This document shows positions 37,901 to 46,734 of a DNA stretch of 64,000 bases, in pieces. Source of the DNA: Desulfobacula sp. (GTDB lineage: Bacteria; Desulfobacterota; Desulfobacteria; Desulfobacterales; Desulfobacteraceae); the NCBI GenBank assembly GCA_023701135.1, contig JAMPXP010000011.1, forward strand, positions 62,001-126,000. The letters are read 5' to 3'. Under the pieces are notes generated by a model. The model saw only the letters and a program-made list of their open reading frames with translations. It did no database searches and was not told the DNA's origin. The first letter of the stretch is position 1. Every line of letters starts with the position of its first letter. The position numbers and the translations under genes are program-made.

Positions 37901-38686
37901 TTGAGCTTAAAAATTGCAGTCGGCGGCAAGGGCGGTGTTGGGAAGACCACCATTACTTCTCTGATTGCCCGCTCCATTGCCGCCCTGAACAAAGATAAAC
38001 GCGTCATTGCCATTGATGCGGACCCGGTGTCCAATCTGGCCGCAGGGCTTGGCATTGATGAATCAACCCCCATCACCCCGGTGTCCGAACTTTCCCAGTT
38101 GATTTACGAAAGGACCGGCGCAAAACCCGGCACCACCGGAGGATTTTTCACCTTGAACCCCAAGGTGGATGATATCCCTGACCGGTTTTCCATTGAAAAA
38201 GACGGGGTAAAACTCCTGGTCATGGGAACCGTCAAAAAAGGAGGCTCAGGCTGTATCTGTCCGGAAGCCACCATGTTAAAAGCCCTGATGAACCATCTGG
38301 TGCTGGCCCGGAACGAGGTGGTGGTCATGGACATGGAAGCCGGTATCGAACATTTGGGAAGAGCCACCTCCGGGTCTGTGGATGCCCTCATCGTAGTGGT
38401 CAACCCGGGAAAAAGAAGCCGTGTGGCCGCAGATAAAATCCGGCAGCTTGGCCGGGATATCGGAATCAAGAACATTGTGGTGATCGGCAATCGGATAAAA
38501 TCCGAAGCAGACAAAGTCATGATCCGGGAAAGCATGTCCGACTACACCATCCTCGGGTTTATTCCGGAAACCGATGAAATCGTGACCGCGGACAGAAACG
38601 GGAAGCGCCCCTTTGATGATATCAGCCGGATTCCCGAAGAATTAAAGGAGATCACGCAAAAGCTGCTGGCCCTGGCCAAAAAATAG
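37901..38686 (+). CDS. cooC: CooC-type nickel-insertion ATPase for CODH/ACS
   Basis: MinD/ParA-fold ATPase that inserts nickel into CO dehydrogenase or acetyl-CoA synthase. 261 residues. The deviant Walker A reads GGKGGVGKTTITSLIA, Walker B-like residues lie in AIDADPVSNLAAGLG, and the metal-binding CxC is in GGSGCICPEATM, which is typical of CooC. TTG start at 37901 after CAGGAG. It is two bases from the stop of the convergent Epd-like gene. Confidence 0.92.
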   Translation: MSLKIAVGGKGGVGKTTITSLIARSIAALNKDKRVIAIDADPVSNLAAGLGIDESTPITPVSELSQLIYERTGAKPGTTGGFFTLNPKVDDIPDRFSIEKDGVKLLVMGTVKKGGSGCICPEATMLKALMNHLVLARNEVVVMDMEAGIEHLGRATSGSVDALIVVVNPGKRSRVAADKIRQLGRDIGIKNIVVIGNRIKSEADKVMIRESMSDYTILGFIPETDEIVTADRNGKRPFDDISRIPEELKEITQKLLALAKK

Positions 38687-38688
38687 GG

Positions 38689-39705
38689 TCAGGAAGCTTC
38701 AACCGCGGCTATGGTGGTGTCCAGCATCCGGTTGGAATATCCCCATTCATTGTCAAACCAGGCCTGGACCTTTACCAGCCGTTTCCGGCTCACCCGGGTC
38801 TGGTGAAGATCGATAATGGAAGATCTCGGGTCATGGTTGAAATCACAGGACACCAGATATTCATCACTGACCCCGAGAATATATTTCAATTCGTTCATTG
38901 ATGCCTGTTCCAAAACCCTGTTGACGGATTGTGGATCCGTATCCGTATTGACCACCAGGGCAATGTCCATGATGGAGACATTGGTGGTGGGAACCCGGAT
39001 GGCAAGGGTCTCAAACCGGCCTGCCATGGAGGGCAGAATCTTTGAAATCCCTTTTTCAAGAGCGGTTTTTACGGGAATAATGGATTGAAGGGCAGACCGG
39101 GTTTTTCTTAGATCCGGATTATAGGCGTCAATGACCGGCTGGTCATGCATGGCCGAATGAATGGTGGTGATGGAACCGCTCTCAATGCCCAATGCCTGAT
39201 CCAGCACATGGATAACCGGAATCACGCAGTTGGTGGTGCAGGATGCATTTGAAATAACAGCGTGTTCCTTTTTTAAGGCCTGATGATTCACCCCGTAAAC
39301 AATGGTGGCATCCACTTCATCAGCGGCCGGTTGTGAATAGATGACTTTTCTGGCACCGGAAAGAAGATGCAGCTCTGCCGATTCCCTGTTCTTATAAACC
39401 CCTGTGCAATCCAGAACCACATCAATCTTTAAATCCTTCCAGGGAAGGTTTACGATGTTTTTTTCCTGAAAAATTTTAATGGTATCCGCACCAATGATCA
39501 AGGATGAATTCTGATTTTTCACCTCAAAGGGGAATCGTCCGTGGGTGGAGTCATATTTTGTCAGATGGTAGACCGCCCTTGGATCCGCGGTTTCATTGAC
39601 GGCCAACAGCCTGATCCGGTCATAAAAATGCGGGGATTCATACAAGGCCCTGACCACACAGCGGCCTATCCTGCCATATCCGTTGATTGCTATATTAATT
39701 TTCAT
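38689..39705 (-). CDS. Epd-like erythrose-4-phosphate/glyceraldehyde-3-phosphate dehydrogenase
   Basis: 338 residues, GAPDH superfamily. NAD-binding N-terminus INGYGRIGRCVVRALYES, catalytic Cys in SNASCTTNCVIPVI, and TTIHSAMHDQPVIDAYNPDL. These blocks are closer to E. coli Epd (E4P dehydrogenase) than to GapA. Epd makes 4-phosphoerythronate for pyridoxal phosphate; in an organism without other evidence, a glycolytic or gluconeogenic role is equally possible. Monocistronic, convergent with cooC. Confidence 0.85.
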   Translation of the reverse strand: MKINIAINGYGRIGRCVVRALYESPHFYDRIRLLAVNETADPRAVYHLTKYDSTHGRFPFEVKNQNSSLIIGADTIKIFQEKNIVNLPWKDLKIDVVLDCTGVYKNRESAELHLLSGARKVIYSQPAADEVDATIVYGVNHQALKKEHAVISNASCTTNCVIPVIHVLDQALGIESGSITTIHSAMHDQPVIDAYNPDLRKTRSALQSIIPVKTALEKGISKILPSMAGRFETLAIRVPTTNVSIMDIALVVNTDTDPQSVNRVLEQASMNELKYILGVSDEYLVSCDFNHDPRSSIIDLHQTRVSRKRLVKVQAWFDNEWGYSNRMLDTTIAAVEAS

Positions 39706-39879
39706 TTTGTTGTCATCTCATCATCCATCTTATCTGTGACCATATCATAAACTGTTAACCAGGTTAATGCTAATATCATCTCTGCTGCCTTGGCAATAAA
39801 AAATTCATCCATATCTTAATGCAAGATGTTAATAATGGAGTGAATGAATGGCAATCCCATAAGCAAAAGGAGATATATC

Positions 39880-40440
39880 ATGAGCCGGATATTGATTATA
39901 TATGAAAGCGATTACGGCAATACAAAAAAAATGGCGGAAGCTGTTGCATCCGGAGCAGAATCCGTGCCCGGAACCATTGTTTCCCTGAAACAGGCAGGGG
40001 AAGTCACTGCCGATGACATGACAAAAAGCGACGGAGTCATTATCGGAACCCCGGTTCATATGGGAAGCATGGATCACCGGATAAAAACCTTTATCGATAC
40101 GGTCTGCGGGGGGCTCTGGATGGAAAATAAAATGGTGGGGAAAGTAGGCGCCGTCTTTGCCACAGGCAGCGGATACGGCGGCGGCGGCGGTGGAGCGGAA
40201 CTCACCCTGCTCAGCCTGCTCAACAACCTGGCAGAACTGGGGATGGTCCTTGTTCCTCTGCCCAAAAACACCAAAGGCTATGAATATGGGGGGCTCCAAT
40301 GGGGTCCCTGCGGCAGGTCCGCCGGACTTCATATGGAACAGGACGGCATCAAGGATGAAAGCCTCACTGCGGCCTGCCATCATGGTGCCAATGTGGCCAG
40401 AATTGCGGCCACCTTAAAAGGGACAGCGTTTTTTGCCTAG
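39880..40440 (+). CDS. Flavodoxin-fold protein, WrbA-like
   Basis: 186 residues from ATG 39880, after AAGGAGAT; a longer in-frame opening from 39844 lacks a site. FMN phosphate loop YESDYGNTKKMA, then GTPVHMGSMDH and the FATGSGYGGGGGGAEL segment, which match the WrbA/NAD(P)H-quinone oxidoreductase group. Soluble; probably a low-potential electron carrier or quinone reductase. Followed by a terminator. Confidence 0.85.
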   Translation: MSRILIIYESDYGNTKKMAEAVASGAESVPGTIVSLKQAGEVTADDMTKSDGVIIGTPVHMGSMDHRIKTFIDTVCGGLWMENKMVGKVGAVFATGSGYGGGGGGAELTLLSLLNNLAELGMVLVPLPKNTKGYEYGGLQWGPCGRSAGLHMEQDGIKDESLTAACHHGANVARIAATLKGTAFFA

Positions 40441-40508
40441 GCCTAACCAAAGATATTTCAGGGCAGACATGCATACCATATCAGCCCGGTTCCGGTTTAT
40501 AAACTTCA

Positions 40509-40556
40509 AAAAAAAGGCCCCCCAGGAATTTCTGGTTTACCAGGGGCTTTTTTTGC
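40509..40556 (+). terminator. Intrinsic terminator after the flavodoxin gene
   Basis: An A-rich run and GGCCCC pair with GGGGCTTTTTTT around an inner loop of about 20 bases, ending in a T7 run. It lies about 70 bases after the stop at 40440. Confidence 0.75.
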
Positions 40557-40729
40557 TATAGTATATAAATTCGGCATTTAGTTTAAAAATAATGTTGCCA
40601 GCCTGCCATTGTTTTTGGATAGCCTTTGATTGATTTTAGATCAGTTCTTTTTTCACGGCAGACCGAAAAATCCCAGAATTGATTGTATTGTGTTATGAGA
40701 ATTTATTATTTATTTCAAAGGAGAAAAGG

Positions 40730-41125
40730 ATGAAGCTCTATTTAGGAAATTTGTCATACGAGGTTACTGAAGATGATCTGCGGCAGGCATTGGAAGCCTT
40801 CGGCCAGGTTGAATCCGTCACCATTTTAAAGGACAGAGACAGCGGACGGCCAAAAGGGTTCGGATTCGCAGAGATGGCTTCCAAAGCAGAGGGTCAGGCT
40901 GCCATCGAAGGACTCAACGGCAAAGAGCTGAAAGGTAGAGCCTTGAATGTGAATGAAGCCCGCCCCCGAACTGAAAACAGCGGCGGCAGAAGTGGTGGAA
41001 GAGGCGGCTATGGCGGCGGCGGTGGTCGTGGGGGTTACGGCGGTGGCGGCAGAGGCGGAGAAGGCGGCGGCCGCGGGGGTTACGGTGGCGGCAGAGGCGG
41101 ACAGGGTGGCGGCAGGGGCAGGTAA
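40730..41125 (+). CDS. RRM-domain RNA-binding protein with Gly/Arg-rich tail
   Basis: 131 residues from ATG 40730 after AAAGGAG; an upstream in-frame opening from 40679 lacks support. One RRM domain (1-80) with RNP2 LYLGNL and RNP1 RPKGFGFAEM. A glycine-rich tail with RGGYGGG-type repeats follows (about 85-131). It resembles the single-RRM proteins of cyanobacteria and deltaproteobacteria, often cold-induced. The 289-base upstream gap and a strong terminator make it monocistronic. Confidence 0.93.
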   Translation: MKLYLGNLSYEVTEDDLRQALEAFGQVESVTILKDRDSGRPKGFGFAEMASKAEGQAAIEGLNGKELKGRALNVNEARPRTENSGGRSGGRGGYGGGGGRGGYGGGGRGGEGGGRGGYGGGRGGQGGGRGR

Positions 41126-41196
41126 GGACCGCATTCCGCTGTCCTGCATTGCCTATCACCTTTAAGACGGTGGTGAAAAATTTCAACAATCCGACA

Positions 41197-41243
41197 TCGG
41201 TTCTTAAAAGGCTTTCTGCTTTTTAAGAACCGAGTTTGTTTTT
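41197..41243 (+). terminator. Intrinsic terminator after the RRM gene
   Basis: A 13-bp perfect stem, TCGGTTCTTAAAA with TTTTAAGAACCGA, an 11-nt loop, and a following GTTTGTTTTTT. Confidence 0.9.
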
Positions 41244-41362
41244 TATCTCCCCTATTTTTTTATACCGGAAAAATACGATTTCAAATGAATAAGGGTTGAC
41301 GGATTTGCATATAGGGCATAAGAATTTACCTTGTTCAGGCATAAACAAGGGAATACGCCAAG

Positions 41363-42292
41363 ATGCATATTCATACGCTTCGGCAATGGCAGCACAGTCA
41401 TGATTTTTCAGCCATCCACCACAGGGGGGAAAGCCGCACCATAAAAGTCCTTATTCTTACCTTCATCACCATGGGGGTGGAGATTGTTGCCGGAAATATT
41501 TTCGGGTCCATGGCCTTGCTGGCAGACGGCTGGCATATGGGCACCCATGTTGCTGCCTTCGGTATTTCCATATTTGCCTATCAATATGCCAAAAAAAACC
41601 GCCTGAACCCGAATTTCAGTTTCGGCACCGGAAAGGTGAGCGTCCTTGGCGGGTTTGCAAGTGCCGTGGCCTTGGCCGTCATTGCCCTTGTCATGGCCGG
41701 GGAATCCGTCAGCCGCCTATACCATCCGCAAAATATACATTTTAATGAGGCCATCTTTGTGGCCGTGTTGGGCTTGGCCATCAACCTTGTCAGTGCCTTT
41801 CTTCTTCAAGACAGCCATGGGCATTCTTCAAATGAAGGTCATCACCATGACCATAATCTAAGGGCCGCCTACCTGCATGTGCTGGCCGACGCCCTGACCT
41901 CGGTCCTGGCCATTATCGCTCTTTTTTCAGGAAAATATTTCGGCCTGAACTGGATGGATCCGGTCATGGGGATTGTCGGTGCCCTGGTCATCTCCCGATG
42001 GTCCTGGGGCCTTTTGAGGGATACCAGCTCCATCCTTCTGGACCAGTCCATGCAAGGCACCGACATCATTAAAATAAAGAAACGCCTGGAAACGGACTCC
42101 GATAACCGGGTCGCCGATGCCCATATCTGGAAAGTCGGGCCGGATCATTATGCAGCCATCATCTCCATTGTTACCCATTATCCGAAACCTCCGGAACATT
42201 ATAAGCTTCTCCTGAAAGACTTAAAGCAATTGGATCATATTACAATAGAGATCAACCCCTGCCTTGAACCGCCATGTCTGCAGGAGACTTAA
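41363..42292 (+). CDS. dmeF: DmeF-type cation diffusion facilitator (divalent metal exporter)
   Basis: 309 residues, CDF family with six predicted transmembrane helices. Metal-site residues appear as ALLADGWHMGTH in TM2 and YLHVLADALTSV in TM5. A His-rich cytoplasmic loop (DSHGHSSNEGHHHDH) lies between TM4 and TM5, and the N-terminus is His-rich (HTLRQWQHSHDF), a DmeF trait. DmeF exports Co, Ni and other divalent ions; nickel/cobalt handling would suit a cell with abundant CODH/ACS and corrinoids (inference). The MFS gene follows after 13 bases. Confidence 0.88.
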   Translation: MHIHTLRQWQHSHDFSAIHHRGESRTIKVLILTFITMGVEIVAGNIFGSMALLADGWHMGTHVAAFGISIFAYQYAKKNRLNPNFSFGTGKVSVLGGFASAVALAVIALVMAGESVSRLYHPQNIHFNEAIFVAVLGLAINLVSAFLLQDSHGHSSNEGHHHDHNLRAAYLHVLADALTSVLAIIALFSGKYFGLNWMDPVMGIVGALVISRWSWGLLRDTSSILLDQSMQGTDIIKIKKRLETDSDNRVADAHIWKVGPDHYAAIISIVTHYPKPPEHYKLLLKDLKQLDHITIEINPCLEPPCLQET

Positions 42293-42305
42293 ACAAAGGA
42301 TGCCC

Positions 42306-43496
42306 ATGACTCTTCCGGATCACCATGAGCAGAATAAATTCCGGTCCCAGCTTCTGCCCCTGTTCTTTCTGACGTCGATTTTTTTTCTGAATTTTACCAT
42401 CAGGATCATTATTTCACCTCTGCTGCCCACCATTGCCGGGGATATGAACCTGACCCGGGACCAGGCCGGCTCTTTTTTTCTGATATCAGCCTCAGGATAT
42501 TTTATTGTCCTTTTATGCTCTGGATTTGTATCTTCCCGGCTTCTTCATAAAAAAACCATTGCTCTTGCCGCCATGGGCAGCGGCATGGCATTGGCAGCAG
42601 CCGGTCTGAGCCAGAACCTCCTGGCCATGCGCCTGGGACTCTTTGGGGTTGGCATGGCGTCTGCACTGTATCTTCCCTCGGGCATCGCCGTTCTGACCTC
42701 ATCCACGGACACCCGGAACTGGGGAAAGGCCATCGGAATCCACGAGCTGGCGCCGAACCTGAGTTTTCTGCTAACTCCCATCCTCTGTGAAGGGCTGCTT
42801 TTGTGGCTCTCCTGGAGAAATGTCTTGCTTTTGGTGGGCATGACCTCCATTTTTCTAGGCTTTGCTTTTTATAAATTTTCAACGGTAAAGGATTTTAAAG
42901 GGGAATCCCCCCATCTCAAATCCTTTCTGCCCCTTGCGGCAACCCCCTCCTTCTGGATGATGATGGCCCTGTTTACGGTGGGGGTGACCGGAACCCTGGG
43001 GGTATATTCCATGCTGCCCCTCTACCTTGTAAAAGAACACGGCCTGCTTCAAACCGAGGCCAATACCCTGATGACCCTGTCCCGGATGTTTACCCTGCCC
43101 ATGCCCTTTGTGGTCGGATGGCTGTCGGACCGTTTCGGTCTCAAACCCATTCTTGCGGTTGTGCTGATCATCACCGGCCTTTCAACCCTTTTACTAGGGG
43201 TATTCACCGGACCCTTGCTAACGGTGGTTATTTTTATCCAGCCTTTATCTTCTGTGAGTTTTTTCCCGCCGGCCTTTGCAGCCTTATCCCTCATCGGCTC
43301 CAGGGAAACGCGGAATATCATGGTTTCCTTTACCATTCCCATCGCTTTTCTCATCGGCGGGGGACTGGTTCCGAATCTGATCGGCATTTTCGGAGAAAAT
43401 GATTTTTTCCCCCTGGGCTTTATGCTGGCAGGAGGATTTATTATTGCCGGTGCCGCTCTCCCGGCCTTTTTAAAATTCCGGGAAGAGCCTCTTTGA
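42306..43496 (+). CDS. MFS transporter
   Basis: 396 residues from ATG 42306, preferred because AAAGG lies six bases before it; ATG 42300 is the alternative. About 12 hydrophobic segments, with an MFS loop 8-9 signature VVGWLSDRFGLKP. The N-terminal DHHEQNKFRSQ is cytoplasmic. The substrate cannot be told. Probably co-transcribed with dmeF, ending near the convergent ferritin-like gene. Confidence 0.82.
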   Translation: MTLPDHHEQNKFRSQLLPLFFLTSIFFLNFTIRIIISPLLPTIAGDMNLTRDQAGSFFLISASGYFIVLLCSGFVSSRLLHKKTIALAAMGSGMALAAAGLSQNLLAMRLGLFGVGMASALYLPSGIAVLTSSTDTRNWGKAIGIHELAPNLSFLLTPILCEGLLLWLSWRNVLLLVGMTSIFLGFAFYKFSTVKDFKGESPHLKSFLPLAATPSFWMMMALFTVGVTGTLGVYSMLPLYLVKEHGLLQTEANTLMTLSRMFTLPMPFVVGWLSDRFGLKPILAVVLIITGLSTLLLGVFTGPLLTVVIFIQPLSSVSFFPPAFAALSLIGSRETRNIMVSFTIPIAFLIGGGLVPNLIGIFGENDFFPLGFMLAGGFIIAGAALPAFLKFREEPL

Positions 43497-43531
43497 TGGC
43501 ACCGGGCAAAACCGAGAGAATGCCGGTATCC

Positions 43532-43990
43532 CTACCAGATTTCAGGATAGGCCACGTTCACAAAACTTTCTTCCATTTTGAATTTGTGGTCTTTTTCCAT
43601 GGCGGCAAGGCTGTTGAAGACGGCTTTCAATTCCGGGTCATCGCAATTGGCTGCAAGGGTCTGATATTTTTGCATGGCAATCTCTTCATTTTTCATGGCA
43701 AGACCGATGGCGTCTTTGAGATTCATGTTTGATGACACTTCCGGCAGGGCAATGGTTTCCGAAATCTTAAAATCCCGGGTGCCGTTAAAGGTGGCGGGTT
43801 TGATCCGGCCCTTGTCAAGAAGGGCGGTTAAAATCTTTTCATGATTGGCTTCTTCTTTGGAAAAGCCCAGGAATAATTCTTTGAGATAGGAATCCCGGAT
43901 TTTTTCGGAAATTTTCAGGTAGAATTCTTTGGCCTCAATCTCTCCGGCTATGGCATCCTTGACGGCTTTTTTATAAAGATCGGCATCCAT
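43532..43990 (-). CDS. Ferritin-like/rubrerythrin-type diiron protein
   Basis: 152 residues from ATG 43990, eight bases after AAGGAG; the GTG at 43999 overlaps that site. A four-helix bundle with likely diiron ligands in AGEIEAKEFY, KEEANHEKIL, MKNEEIAMQKYQ and MEKDHKFKME. No rubredoxin domain is present. Probable role in peroxide or oxygen defence or iron handling. It stands alone between the MFS gene and the FMN riboswitch. Confidence 0.83.
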   Translation of the reverse strand: MDADLYKKAVKDAIAGEIEAKEFYLKISEKIRDSYLKELFLGFSKEEANHEKILTALLDKGRIKPATFNGTRDFKISETIALPEVSSNMNLKDAIGLAMKNEEIAMQKYQTLAANCDDPELKAVFNSLAAMEKDHKFKMEESFVNVAYPEIW

Positions 43991-44202
43991 ATGGATCACT
44001 CCTTGTCAACTCATGGTTAAACGGTTTTGAATTCAATACAATTATCACCCGGCAGCCTGTCTTGTCAAACCATGGGATGAAAAATAAAGGCTTAACGGAC
44101 ACAAAACCGAGCCCAAAACTCCCCCTGCCATCCGATAAAAGAGAAAATTATGGTTTATCCTGAATTTGGATTGTGGTATAGGTTCTGTCAATTTGTCATT
44201 TA

Positions 44203-44314
44203 TTCTCAGGGCGGGGTGAAATTCCCCACCGGCGGTAAACCGGATTTTCATCCGGAAAGCCCGCGAGCGCTCCATGATATATGATGGAGGTCAGCAGATC
44301 TGGTGTAAATCCAG
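44203..44314 (+). promoter_or_regulatory. FMN riboswitch (RFN element), 3' end truncated
   Basis: The conserved RFN pieces are plain in order: AGGGCGGGGTGAAATTCCCC, ACCGGCGGTAAA, an AGCCCGCGAGCGC, then GGTCAGCAGATCTGGTG and TAAATCCAG. The usual closing part after the last helix (consensus GCCGACGGT plus the 3' strand of P1) is absent; instead the sequence passes directly into ribB coding sequence at 44315. The element normally represses riboflavin synthesis or uptake genes when FMN is bound. Confidence 0.88.
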
Positions 44315-44611
44315 GCGGCCATAGCGGACAATGCCGCCCCCGGGGACCTTAACCGGCCCGGCCATATCTTCCCTTTAAAGGCAAAACAGGGAGGGGTCCT
44401 GGAACGGGCCGGGCATACCGAGGCCACCGTTGACCTGATGCGGCTGGCAGGCCTTAAACCCTTCGGCGTTCTCTGCGAACTGACCAACCCCGACGGAACC
44501 ATGGCCAAATTGCCCCAGGTGATCGAATTTGCCGGGCGCCGTGATATTCATGTGCTGGCCGTGGAAGACATCATTGCCTATCGGCGGGCCCATATCCAAA
44601 AAGCGGTTTAA
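44315..44611 (+). pseudogene. ribB: C-terminal fragment of ribB (DHBP synthase), start and N-terminal half deleted
   Basis: 98 codons in one open frame, from [20 protein letters not shown] to the TAA at 44609-44611. They align with roughly the last 45% of RibB (about 217 residues in E. coli), including [23 protein letters not shown] and [11 protein letters not shown]. No ATG/GTG/TTG with a ribosome-binding site exists upstream, because the riboswitch abuts it. The N-terminal metal and substrate residues of RibB are missing, so no activity is expected. The frame is still open and well conserved, so the deletion appears recent. Confidence 0.88.
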
Positions 44612-44652
44612 AAAAAACGGCCGGCCGCACCCCCCTTCAGGAATGCGGCCGG
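44610..44652 (-). terminator. Intrinsic terminator of the Hdr/Fdh operon
   Basis: A 9-bp stem, TGCGGCCGG with CCGGCCGCA on the minus strand, with a 14-nt loop, then CGTTTTTTT. It lies 14 bases after the fdhA2 stop and abuts the ribB fragment stop. Confidence 0.85.
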
Positions 44653-44665
44653 TCCATTAAAAAAA

Positions 44666-46708
44666 CTAGGATACCTTTTCGAGTTTTACGGCGCAGACCT
44701 TGAACTCGGGAATCTTGGCAATGGGGTCATAGGCCGGGTTGGTCAGCTTGTTGACATTGCTTTCCTCAAAATGGAAGGGCATGAAGACCACCCCTTTTTC
44801 CACCCGCTCGGTGATCATGATCCGGGTTTCGATCTCTCCCCTCCGGGAAGCCATCCTGACCCTGTGGCCGTCACAGAGGTCCAGGGCCTCGGCATCGGCC
44901 GGGTTCATTTCCAGGAACCCTTCCGGCACTTCAAAATCAAGGGATTTGGAATTCCGGGTCATGGTGCCGGTATGGTAATGGGCATAGACCCGTCCCGTGG
45001 TCATGCAAAAGGGATATTCCTCGTCCGTAAGTTCCGCCGGGGGTTTATAGCCGATGGCATGGAAAAGCCCCTTGCCCCGGGTGAATTTGCCGTCCTTGTG
45101 AAGGAAGGGGGTTCCCGGATGCTCCGGGGACGGGCAGGGCCATTGCAGCCCCGGCCCTTCAAGACGCTCGTAGGTCATCCCGCCGTAGGACGGGGTGAGG
45201 CTTGCAATTTCCTTGAAAATGGTTTCGGGAGAGTCATATTCCATTTTATACCCGAACCGGCTGGAGATGTCCTGGATGATCTGCCAGTCCTGGCGGGAAT
45301 CGCCAACCGGCGCCACCGCTTTTCTCACCCGGGTCACCCGCCGTTCCGTATTGGAAAAGGTTCCGTCCTTTTCCGCAAAGGAAACCCCGGGCAGCACCAG
45401 ATGGGCCAGCCTGGCCGTGGGGGTCAGGAAAATATCCTGGACAATGAGAAGTTCCAGCTTTTCCAGGGCCTTGACCACATGGTTGGCATCCGGGTCCGAT
45501 ACCACCGGGTTCTCCCCCATGATCCAGAGGGCCTTGACCTCTCCTTTTTCAATGCCGTGCAGCATTTCCGGAATGGTCAGGCCGATTTTGGAGGGAAGCT
45601 CACTCACGCCCCAGGCTTCGGCAAATTTCTTGTTGGCCGCCCCCAAGGTAACGGGCTGGTATCCGGTATAGACATTGGGAAGGCCGCCCATATCACAGGC
45701 GCCCTGGACATTGTTCTGGCCCCTGAGAGGATTCACGCCGGTGGCGTATTTCCCGATATTGCCGGTGAGCATGGCCAGATTGGCCAGGGATTTGACATTG
45801 TTCACCCCGTTGGTATGCTGGGTAATCCCCATGCAATAGACAATGGACGCCTTATCCGCTTTGGCATAGGTTTCGGCCAGGGTCTGGATATCTTCAACCG
45901 AAACCCCTGTAATCCCGGATACCTCATCCAGGCTGACGGCATGGATGAGATTTTTGAACCCCTCAAATTCTTCCGTGTTATCAGCAATAAAGGCTTTGTC
46001 TTCAAGTCCCTGGTCCAGAATCACCTTCATCATCCCGTTCAGCAGGGCCACGTCGGTGCCGGGCCGATGACGGACATAGAGATGGGCAAAGGCGGCAATC
46101 TGGTTTTTTCTCGGGTCCGCCACCAGGACCCTGGCCCCTTTTTCAATGGCCCTGAAAATCCGGGTAGCCACCAGGGGATGGGACGTGGCTGTATTGGACC
46201 CGATGATGAAAATGGTATCGGCGTCTTCCAGTTCCGACATGGCGTTCGTCATGGCTCCACTGCCAAAAGATGCGGCAAGACCTGCCACAGTGGAGGAATG
46301 TCAGAGACGGGCGCAATGGTCGATATTATTGGTGCCCACACCGGCCCTGGCAAATTTCTGCATGAGGTAATTTTCCTCATTGGTCACCTTGGCGGAGGCC
46401 AGAAAGCCCACTGCATCGGGGCCTGTGCCCTCTTTGACGGCCTTGAGCCCCGAAGCGGCAAAATCCAGGGCCTCATCCCAGGACACTTCCACCAGTTCCC
46501 CGTTCTTTCTCATCAAGGGTTTGGTCAGCCGTTTTTCAGATTGAACAAACTGATGCACATTCCATCCCTTGATGCAGAGCTTGCCCTCATTGACCGGGCT
46601 GGTCTTGCAAGGGATGGTGCCCGTAAGCCGGCCGTCCAGGGACTCAAGAAAAAAATTGCATCCGCATCCGCAATAGGTGCAGGTTGTCAGCGTATTCCGG
46701 TAATCCAT
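44666..46708 (-). CDS. fdhA: Selenocysteine formate dehydrogenase catalytic subunit, Hdr-linked (Sec at UGA 46301-46303)
   Basis: 680 residues with the UGA at codon 136 read as selenocysteine. The flanks DHCARL-U-HSSTVAGLA are identical to those of the 14888 enzyme. It begins directly with the catalytic 4Fe-4S motif (CTYCGCGCNFF) and lacks the NuoG-like front, as in FdhA subunits that hand electrons to a separate FdhB. Molybdopterin motifs QNNVQGACDMGGLPN and SFAEKDGTFSNTERR are intact. No twin-arginine signal, so cytoplasmic. Last gene of the eight-gene operon, 26 bases after the FdhB-like gene. Reaction: formate/CO2 interconversion, probably coupled through FdhB-like and MvhD to the HdrA flavins. 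Confidence 0.93.
46271..46303 (-). promoter_or_regulatory. UGA and SECIS-type hairpin in fdhA2
   Basis: On the minus strand the UGA is followed after 11 bases by the stem TGTGGCA/TGCCGCA (7 bp, one G-T pair) closing the loop GGTCT, the same loop as in fdhA1 and in E. coli fdhF. Confidence 0.85.
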
Positions 46709-46734
46709 TATCTTTCCTCTTATATTAACCCTGT

